DNA of 64,000 nt, from contig WOFQ01000005.1 of assembly GCA_012184525.1 (NCBI GenBank), forward strand, positions 496,001 to 560,000, in the 5' to 3' direction. The number at the start of each line of letters is the position of its first letter. The first letter of the stretch is position 1. Origin of the DNA: Xenoacremonium recifei. Lineage: Eukaryota > Ascomycota > Sordariomycetes > Hypocreales > Nectriaceae. The position numbers and the translations under genes are program-made. Shown here one piece after another: positions 10,301-18,092 of the stretch. The notes under the pieces are model-generated. The model did not search any database, was not told where the DNA came from, and was given only the letters and a program-made list of their open reading frames with translations.

Positions 10301-10557
10301 CAGTGGGAACATTATGGGAGGTGAGGGACAAGTCTTCTAATGATGTAGCCAGGGTATTATATGAAACAGTATGTAAGGAGGGCCTCACCGACTCGGCCAT
10401 CTGTCGGGGACTTCATATCGCTGTTAGGGAACTTCGAGCTGGACCAATGAAGGGCGTATATGAGAGCAGAGACGCCACTCTTCTTGGTTTTTCAACGATA
10501 CAGCCGAAGGCAATAGACTACGACTGGATTCCTTACGTTCATTTTGGTATAAGATGA
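7357..10557 (+). CDS. TPR-CHAT protein (caspase-like clan CD peptidase with TPR array)
   Basis: A 1,066-aa single-exon protein. Residues ~150-520 hold an array of TPR-like repeats of about 50-60 residues with the fungal signature D-L-N-R-A-I (IEDLNRGIMLLEQA, DDLNRAIVACERS, EDLNRALQLFRSA, SDLERAIEVSGEAI). Residues ~740-1066 are a CHAT domain, the caspase-fold family shared with separase. Its His lies in HFAGHG (His906) and its Cys in LSACSTG (Cys952). The C-terminus has the family's FQLAGFRHTVGTLWEV and ends WIPYVHFGIR. Both catalytic residues are kept. In bacteria TPR-CHAT proteins are proteases released by immune sensors; the role of fungal TPR-CHAT proteins is largely unknown. The N-terminal ~140 residues are helical and unassigned. 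It is head-to-head with a second caspase-fold gene and is followed by the NLR gene in opposite orientation. Confidence 0.9.
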   Translation: MAPPLVMCDSFFSLDKEIIVYLNGCDDSDLLSMEEMHENLESFEEMRLHIFTCLLLYLRTGANVHAEKAFNRAKHLNTVAEPSDKDEASKILETMAIMKDSGRSYVHSLTLNEIGRQLKTRLEESGLLTTPPPGVYAAFQRLKSTPQDDPEWVPLLLGLAGLFKKRFEQPTLRDIRDLNLAINFAFIGLRATPEGETFYRAKRLVSLSKLFDARFKHTRSMDDLDRTIQLREQALVITSSTETSWVAQLNNLGDFYGERFEMKGDIEDLNRGIMLLEQAATSAAQRGEMQLQGCSLYNLAYRLRRRFDWTGSTDDLNRAIVACERSTNLSVEDYDSTERMTCLGTCLARRFEREKSTEDLNRALQLFRSAVSLMPTDYPHRGETLNNLGITLNLEYGMTESVADLDDAIEATGKALEALPSDHPIRVLALNNLSCLLSKLYGKKGLRSDLERAIEVSGEAIDSLPVDHVERPGMLNNRAELLLKRMKLDNSTSDQALALDHLQQGLNCPNPRPTIKATLALRCSEIFISRLDWQRAASMLCTAVELLPLLSPRSLQHLDKQHELRHFQGLSSRAASAALNANLGPVHALQLLESGRNIISSMVMEVRTDISALEQQHPDLAQEFCTLRDVFDTPESPTGVPGTSNNGNQGGLRSESRMKADRDLQEVLRKIRLCHGFERFALPPTEDGIKAAANPDPIIVVNANSYRSDAILITENQIRLLELPNLEVAKILPIVLHVRESGMHPSSSISELLGLLWDTLCEPVLDALGYCSPVIDDNWPRVWWIPVGALSIIPLHAAGHHGSTSRRSVLDRVMSSYATSVKALIHGREFHSRQSTRSPSNKALVIGMSDTPGFGQNGSLPFATTEVSMVEKVCSSLKLHLSRPELRRASVLDHLRSCRIFHFAGHGKTDRSEPSKCGLLLEDWQSGLLTVADVRDLNFERDPPFLCYLSACSTGPNFDSSNLVDEAINLVSAFQLAGFRHTVGTLWEVRDKSSNDVARVLYETVCKEGLTDSAICRGLHIAVRELRAGPMKGVYESRDATLLGFSTIQPKAIDYDWIPYVHFGIR

Positions 10558-11402
10558 CGATATCATCTATAAAGAAGAAGACTGTAGCCCATTTGTTGTT
10601 GCAGATAAGGTTCCTCGGGGCAGCAAGCTAATCTAAGCTGCTGAAAGGTCTGTATCAGGTCTTTCTGCTATAAAAGGGGTGATCTTTGTAGGCTATAGAG
10701 AGCTTTAATGAGTTTTAGGACCTAGCTATAGTATTTGTATTTATTAGGGTATCTGATATAAATATCTTCGTTGATGAGACTGTTTGTGAAGGCATTGATT
10801 GTATCTGGCTATCGGGCTTCCAGGTCAAATTTGGCTGTTCTTCGCTGCCTGATTAACGAGGTGATACCTCTCAATCAAGGCTATCTGTCTCCTAGCAAGA
10901 TCATCATTCCTATGTGGGCAATTTTGTCACCCTCTGCTGGAGCCGCTGTCCTTTTGGGTAATTATTCTACAAGCAGTTGAATAATAGATGCTACCTTAAA
11001 GGTATTTATGGCTTATATAGCTAATTAAGGCGCTATAAACTGACTACAAATATATGGCATCGAAAAGGCTAAGTCAGAAGAGCCTCTCGTGATCTGTAGT
11101 TGACCTACGTCTATATTAGTTCTCAAAAAATTGGAAAAGCTTGTGTACAGTCCGTATTGGCGTCCCTGTTTAGAAATATGTAAATTGATATACGACTACC
11201 TAGACAAAGTTGTCAAGGCTTAGTGGCTCTCCGACATCGTCAACCTCATGCTCAAAAAGTCAATACTACAAATGCACCTATAATGTTAGTCCACCTACTA
11301 CTTAAAAAAGTATTGAGTCTCGGGTCCGATGTTAGGAGACGATGAGAAGCGAATAAAACCGTAGTGTTTGGCATATGAGGGTTGTAGAGTCAGATGATTG
11401 AA
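10558..11402. other. AT-rich gap between TPR-CHAT and NLR genes
   Basis: Apart from the oxoprolinase relict listed separately, no coding signal is seen here. The sequence is richer in A and T than its neighbours, with many TAG/TAA triplets in every frame, as expected for sequence decayed by C-to-T change. Confidence 0.5.
10836..11093 (+). pseudogene. Relict of the oxoprolinase gene (HyuB part)
   Basis: This stretch is a diverged copy of bases 1545-1801 of the first gene. It shares runs such as tctcaatcaaggct, caagatcatcattcct and attttgtcaccctctgctgg, and ends in tatatggcatcgaaaa. The peptide VLRCLINEVIPLNQGYLSP is still recognisable, but stops appear from 10978 on. Many differences in the later half are C to T or G to A (gcagtcgaatgacgg became gcagttgaataatag). 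No flanking parts of the gene are seen. Confidence 0.85.
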
Positions 11403-14400
11403 TTAATATATTACAGCCCGCACTATGTGTCTTTGCCTTCTCAGGATGCCCAGTAAGTGGCCTCGTATATCTGGGATCCGTATTCTTTGAGCGTATAGCA
11501 CTGGTGTTTCGTCATCAGCCGAGTTGAGTTCGAAATCGGCACCTTTATCGAGGAGCAATTGCACAGCGTTCACATTTGGACGGACAATCGCTCGCCACAA
11601 CGCTGTCATTCCGTTCCTGGACCTGAAATTGACATCAGCACCATATGCGAGGAGTAGCTGCATAGCTTCTATTTTGGCTGCTCCAGCTGCAGCCATTAGG
11701 GCTGTCTCGCAGTCCACCTGGGCATCTACTTCGACACCGTGCTCGAGTAGCAATTGCATAACTGCGATATTTCCCTGTCTACTCGCAATTGTTAAAGGTT
11801 TCGAGCTGCTGGGGAGTATGTTGACATTGGCTCCTCTTTCAAGTAGAAACAAAGTTGCCGCCTCATTTTCGCAAGTTACTGCTTGAACGAGAGCAGAACC
11901 ACAATTTGCATCGATGTCTGCGCCGTGATCAAGCAGAAACTGAGCAATTCTAGGGTCGAAGCTGGGCGACGAACAAGCAGTCATGAGGGGAGTTAAGCCT
12001 TTGAATTGAAGGTTAACGTCAGCGCCGTTTTTGACAAGTAGTAATACGGTCTCCGCGTCGCCTCTCCAACTTGCGCAAAGTAGGGGCTGTGGCCCAAGGT
12101 CAGCGATGATCTGGCCTTGCTGAACCCAAGAACATATAGCCCACGCCTCTCCGAACTGAGCCAAGGTTTCGAGTGTCTTGGTTCCGCCCACTATCTCGAT
12201 TTGTTGATAGTCGGCTCCATATTGGAGCAAAGTAGACACCGCTAGTACATTCACACTCCGCCGATGGCATGCGAAGTACAGTGCTGTGCGTCCGTAAGAG
12301 TCGACAGCGTCAACTTCGGCACCATTTTGAAGAAGCAGACGCACTTTATCCGCTACGCGCCAAGAGCATGGACATGATCTTTGGCCATCACCGCAGCGAA
12401 ACCCAGTGCAAAACCCAGTGCAAAACCCACCGTGGGGTCGTGATACTACGTCCATCAATGTTGTTGAGCCACTCCAGCTCCGGGCATTGACGTCGGCGCC
12501 CAGATCGAGTAGCAAGCGCATCGCAGCTGAATCCTCTTCCCATGATGCGTATGTCAGACTTGTGATACCGCTTGGATCTAAACTGTCAATCTGTATGCCC
12601 CGGCAGAGCAATCGTTCGACTATCTCTCGATCTGCTGCCTGAACTGCCGCGTTCATGGCTAATTGCAGAGCAAGTGGCCCCCCGATCTCATCGATGTGAG
12701 CCAGCAATGCATCTATGGTTTTCAAGTCGCCATTTTGTGCTGCCTGTGTCAAAGCTTCGGAGTGTTCAACCCTGGCACCGAGACCTATCAAAAGTCGCAC
12801 CCATTTGATGTCGTCGAACCATGCTGCCGTCTTCAACGTGCTGCCTAAAGAAACATAAACGCCTATCTCGATCAAACGCCGGGTGAGCATGTCGTCTCCT
12901 CGTCTGATGGCAGGCGGTATTTCATGGCCCCTGTTGATATGGCTGCCGGCCTTGAGCAAAATGCGCACTATTTCCGATTCCCTAGATTCAATGGCTTGGA
13001 CCAGCGGCTCAGTTTTCCATCCGAAATTTGCGCTATCGATCATCGCGTTGACATCAGCATCTTGCTCGATGAGATACTGTACCGCTGCATCCTGGCCACC
13101 TAGGATTGCAGCACGGAGGAGGACTGCTAGCAGACTGGCCGGCGTCTCTTGATCCGTGGAGCTTGGTCCAAATAGAAGCGTACTGATACCTCGCCACCAA
13201 TTTTGCCCCTGCTTGTGATTCTGATTCCGAATCGAAATTTCGATGAAAGGAATGATCCCAAAATAGGAAGTAGCTTCAGGAAATGACAAGATTTTGTCTT
13301 CCAAAGGCCTGCGTCGCAAAGCGTAGTACGCTGTCAACCATACTTCCGCCATTTCAGCATCCATCCATTTGTTGAAGAAAAGAGGGCACGATTGTAAGAG
13401 GTTCTTTGCAAGCTCCGAGGCGCACCTTGCGTGATCAGGCCACCTTTGGATTGCATATCTCAGCAACGGCTTTTTATCCACCATGGCAGCTACTTCAAAG
13501 TGGTCGGCAAGATCGATATCCAAGTCGACACATTTTTTGAAGACACCCAAGATATGTCCCTTTAGGAACACTTGCAGACAAACTTCCACAATACCCAGGT
13601 GACCGTGCTCAGGGTTGATTCGAAAGCCTTCCAACACTGTATTGTCGTCAGGTCGTGCTCGACAGAGATATTCTCTAGCCGACTGGTGAACAAGTGATAC
13701 TTTGCCGTCGTAAACCTTTAAAAAAGGACCGCAAATAAGAATTGCATCTAAGATTGCTCGTTCTATGCCGATACCTCCATCCTGGATGTTGAGCGCTACT
13801 GCCAGTTCCATAGGAGATAGGGGGGTGAAGGCAAGTGAAACCCAGCGCAAAATAGATGCGCTCATCTCCCTATGTTCTTCATCAATTTGGCAGAGGATTC
13901 GTTCAAAAATTTTATCCAAGCCTTTGGGTATAGATTTGAGTGCTGCCTGAATTTGGGTCCAAGTCTTCTTTCTGGAGAGCTCTTGGACGACGAAGCTGAC
14001 CCATAGGAAAGTGCCTTCCGCGCGATCTCGGAGAGTCTTCTCAACAGAAGAACGTAACTTGCCAGTAAACCCATCAATATGAATTAATTCTTCAGTGCTT
14101 GCGGATATGAAGCGATCAATATCGCTGCGAATGTAGCTGTCGTTGTCGGGATCGAGTTTAACCCGGTTGAAGTTGTGAAGCCCAATAATGTCCCGGCTGA
14201 CAATTATCAACTTAAAAGATGTGCCGACGGCAGCGTCGGGCGAGATGTCGTGTCTTCTTCGAAAGAGAGTTCGGAATTTCTTGATCAAGAATTCCTGCGA
14301 CTCCTCATGGCACTCATCCAATCCGTCAAGGACGCAGAAGATACCTTGTAGATCGTCAGATATCTGCAATAGCAGTTCAAAGACATTCCAAAGTGCTTCG

Positions 14401-15002
14401 CGATCTTGAAAACTGGATTTGGCTCTTTCACCTTCTCCGATAGCCTGGAGTACTTTGTCTGCAGTCCCCTCGAGCTCAAAGAAGTTGAGAAGCTGATATA
14501 TGAGCCCGCGAAGGACCGCGATGTCTGTGTTGCGCTTTTCGTGTTGATAGGTACAAAAATAGTAGATTCCATGTTGCTTTTTTTGTTTGCAGTGATGTTC
14601 CAGCTCTTGGCTTAAGAAAATGGAGAGCATTGTCTTCCCTTTACCGGGGCCGCCATAGATCCAGAGAATGGGCTCACCGCCATTCAGCCATGATTTATAT
14701 GCCTCATGCTCCAAGATCCATTCGCAGGTTCCTTCCGTCCGGTCGCCTTTCGTGCTGATAAGGCTTTGTCGGTCGAGAAAAGGGTCGGTCAGGTAGGCTT
14801 GGTCGATGACTTGGCGAAGTCTTTCTCGCCAGTTCTGCTCTCTCGCTACTGCTCGCGATTAGCTTTCACTTTTCTAGAGGGTTTCCTAATAGATCATACC
14901 ATTTATACGTATGTTCTCGAAGTTTCCTGCTAGGGCGATTCCATTATTTGTTGCATTTACCCCTCGTATTTCTAATTTCTCGCTCGAAATGTGAGAGGCC
15001 AT
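11403..15002 (-). CDS. NACHT-ankyrin NLR (STAND) protein
   Basis: Two exons (14900..15002 and 11403..14845) give exactly 1,182 codons with the stop. Exon 1 starts in a strong context (ccATGGc) and encodes a 34-residue leader rich in Asn, Gly and Ile. Exon 2 holds a linker (EQNWRERLRQVIDQAYL) and a NACHT NTPase with Walker A IYGGPGKGKT (Lys105) and Walker B CVLDGLDEC (~206-213). A helical middle part follows, and about 15 ankyrin repeats run from ~620 to the end (MQLLLEHGVEVDAQ, AVQLLLDKGADFE). No large HET, HeLo, Goodbye or PNP effector domain is fused to it. Such proteins act as oligomerising non-self sensors. The junction is the weakest part: donors GTATGA or GTATAA and acceptors CAG or TAG all give phase 1, and an extra upstream exon from 15056-15394 cannot be excluded. 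Confidence 0.85.
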
Positions 15003-15055
15003 GGTCGAGGGATCAAGTGGATGGCAACGATGGCCGGCGCTGGTCGCCCGCGAAC

Positions 15056-15394
15056 TTACTTCTCCTCATGAGAAGAAAGAAATTGGAGAAATGGCAAAGC
15101 TCCAGAAGAAGGGGCACCGAGCCTTAAGTACCCGTTTTTTTTTGGCCCCCAAGCTGCAAAGTGCAAAATAAGCGCTGCAGCTGGAAGTGTTATGACCATA
15201 TCAACCAATGCCCGTAACTCTGATTCTCCGCAAGCCACCAGCTGAAACATCTGAGCCACAGCCTTAAAGTAAGGAGTGGTCGCGGATTTCACAGTTCTCA
15301 TCAATCCCCGATCTAAAGCAGATGCAGATGCCCTTTCTGATTGCTTGTCACGGTCGTTGATGGTTATCCATCCAATATTTTTGCTATCGACCAT
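15056..15394 (-). CDS. Unknown 112-aa open frame upstream of the NLR
   Basis: A 112-codon frame just upstream of the NLR start, on the same strand. It begins MVDSKNIGWITINDRDKQ and has a hydrophobic helix LRALVDMVITLPAAALILHF. Its stop codon TAA lies inside a perfect donor (GAGAA|GTAAGT), so the frame may continue by splicing. It could be the first exon of the NLR (an acceptor at ...cacatttcgag would keep the leader frame), a separate small gene, or a remnant. No family is recognised. An AT-rich leader precedes the ATG. Confidence 0.35.
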   Translation of the reverse strand: MVDSKNIGWITINDRDKQSERASASALDRGLMRTVKSATTPYFKAVAQMFQLVACGESELRALVDMVITLPAAALILHFAAWGPKKNGYLRLGAPSSGALPFLQFLSSHEEK

Positions 15395-15527
15395 GCAAAC
15401 TATATTTTATTGTCGTCTCGTCTTTATTTCTCTTATCTTCGTTGTTAACAGAACAACCTAGCATGTATGAACTTCCCTGGTCATCACAAGCTTATTATGC
15501 ATGGCTTCTATTGAGTTTGTTTTTCCC

Positions 15528-17484
15528 CTACACGAGTGTGATTTCCCTTTCCCTCCGCAATCCTGCTCTCCATTCTCTTGCAACGTAATTAATCTCATTG
15601 TCATCATACATAAGATCACGCATGAATGCTCGCCCAACAAGTTGGAAACATCCGTTCGTATGGTTGGGCCTTAGTACCACGGGCACTCGACACCCAAAGA
15701 TGACAGCTACGATGTCGTCAACCCGGAGATGTCCTGGACCATAACAGCATCTCCCTGTCTCTGTAATGAAGAGAGAACTGTTAATTCCTCCTTCAAAATG
15801 GTATCTGAATTGTGTTGCGCCGCAGACACCACCACTCTTATCGTGCTCCTTGAGGGAGTCTGCGATAAGGGGATCTTGAAGCAGCAGTTCGTAGAATGGC
15901 TCACCACAATGCTTCCTGCAATAAGCCACAAAATTGGTCAATAGTTTGTCCGGAGTCGGATAACGTCCAAAGACAAGTGTCCAAATAAAAGTCTGAATGA
16001 AATTGCTGTTGCGAGTCATCGAAGACCTTCTATTAGTCATGCACAGCTCCCACATCTGCTCAACCACATGTTTTACGTCTACTCCGCGGTCTGTAGTGTC
16101 CACAACAACCCTTTTGACATCTGCTTTCCGTAATCGGGATACCCTTGACTCCACTCGATCAATAATAAGAGCTTTGACAGTCAGAGAGGGACCGTCTATT
16201 GAGATTATTGGTTCCATCGAACCCTGCGTAAGCCATTCCCATTGGGAAGATTGCGGCATAGTAAAGACAACAGGTAGATGCCACTGAGGGATCCAAGAAG
16301 GCAGACTTGACTGCAGATCAACCGCGTCGTTTTCCACGAGACGCAAGAGCTCCACGGAATTCGTCGACCTGATAAGATTCTGCCCAAATACTAACTGCGT
16401 TTCCGCGAGCGAGGCTGTGTAGTCTGGGTTGACTATGTTCTCTAGCGAAGGGTGACTGAGGAATGCGAAGATGTGATCTCGCGCGTCGGTAGCTATAAAA
16501 CGGCGGCCGGCGTCCAATACCCTGAGTGCAGCCAAGTTTGAGTCTGAGGCATAAAGCCCCTTGGCCGCCAACTTCATTGCCAGGAGGAGTTTTTTCTCCC
16601 GTATCCACGAATCGAGTGTTGCTTGAAAGGCCCACATGCGCATGAAGATTCTATTCAATTGTGTCGGTAAGTAAGGTACTGGGGCCGCTGCTATGGCGAG
16701 AGAGCCTCGTATCTGGCTGAAGAGAACAATGTCACTCCACGGCAAAGAGAACAATGTCACTCCACGGCAAAGAGTCCAGTCCGCAGAAAACCTCCGCTCT
16801 CGTGGAAATTCCCACTTCGCCCAAGACCCAGCAGCGAGAAAAATAGGGCCGTGAATAGAACTTTACTGCGCAATCCCAATTCTTGCTGGCTAGCCAGTCT
16901 ACTGTCTTGGGGTTGGAAGTTATCTGGTGGACTTTCGCCCAGACGTCTCCTTCAGCAGAATCCTCTAGCTGCTCAAATTCGTCTTCGAAATATGCGTTGA
17001 CTGACTTGATAAGATCAAGAGCATTTGCCACGCAACGTGCACCGTCTTGGCCGCAAGAACAACGATTGTGATCGATGCCGTCTTTAGGACCTCCCAGCCA
17101 GACCAGAGTCTGCGATCCGCGGGCGTACACCGACGACATGAAAGCCACCTGCTGATTCTTTTCCAAATCACAGGTCTGGTCGATACAAATACCGTCGAGC
17201 CATATCATTCTTTGGCGGGACAGCTCCCGAAATCGTCGAAGAACTTGGTAGGCACTGGAAGTGACCAAAATGGGACATCCGTTGCAAATGATCCTTTGGC
17301 GGGGCGTTGGGTCTTCCCACGCGTAAGATACGGGCTCGTAGGCCGGAGCCTGGTCCAGCTTTACTACCACAAGCTCGCATTCAATCTGGCTTTCAAGTGA
17401 ACCAGGTAAGAGACGTAGTAGACGAAACCAACGTCCTTCAGGAAGTGGTGTGTATAGTGGCTGGCTAGATACCATCCTTCTCAT
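15528..17484 (-). pseudogene. HET-domain gene frameshifted by a 25-bp tandem duplication
   Basis: The first frame (16732..17484, 250 aa) holds a full HET domain: APAYEPVSYAWEDP, RMIWLDGICIDQTCDLEKNQQ and QTLVWLGGP. It ends with a stop right after LPWSDIVLF. The second frame (15528..16760) repeats LPWSDIVLF and goes on with the usual C-terminal part of such proteins (ARDHIFAFLSHP, LPSWIPQWH, DIVAVIFGCRVPVVLRP). The break coincides with two perfect copies of a 25-bp unit (16721-16745 and 16746-16770). With a single copy the two frames join at that point, giving about 640 residues. HET proteins trigger vegetative incompatibility and cell death. The present allele would make only the HET domain. 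It is head-to-head with the intact HET gene at 18093. Confidence 0.85.
16721..16770. repeat. Perfect 25-bp tandem duplication inside the HET gene
   Basis: Two identical adjacent 25-bp units, each starting agagaacaatgtcactccac and ending ggcaa, followed by a partial third start (agag). Because 25 is not a multiple of three, the second copy shifts the reading frame. Confidence 0.97.
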
Positions 17485-18092
17485 CCAAGGGTCTTTAGTG
17501 AGGAGATAGGTAATGTGGGATTGTGTAGAGCCGGCGCTATAACGACGTCAGAATAACATTGCGGGTTATGTTGTCTCGAGGAGAACATAATCTTCGTAAA
17601 TCTGTATTTGCTCGTCTGCTTGTGAGATTCAGAAATGCAAGAGCGATTTATTCCTCACCCCGCATGTTGTTAGGTGATGTTGCATTGATGCTGCGTGTTT
17701 GCGTGGTGGCGCAGCACAATCCTACGAGGCAGAATTAACACAGCAGATAAGGAACTTGAAGTTGGAGGTTTTGAGGCTGCATTCGAGGCTACTTTCCATG
17801 AAGTTTTCATATGCCAACTAATCTGCCGTAGATAGCATTTCTTAGCCGAGTCGTTCGATTTAGTATGGCGGCCTCTTCACCCGGATTCCTCTACAATTAG
17901 GACAATGAATACCATGGCCAGACTCGGCTTAAAGAGTCTCCTCTCCCGAATTCAGTTGAGGTACATTCCATCCTCACATGACGTCGCAAATTCTTTCTGC
18001 TCCATCTTATCATGGTAAACCATTCTATTTTCCCGTCTTCGTAATCTTGAGAACCTCTCAGATTTTTCTCTCGCCATTAACCAGCTGCCACC
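17485..18092. promoter_or_regulatory. Shared upstream region of the two divergent HET genes
   Basis: 608 bp between two HET start codons. No coding frame is seen, and no specific operator is recognised. Confidence 0.4.
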
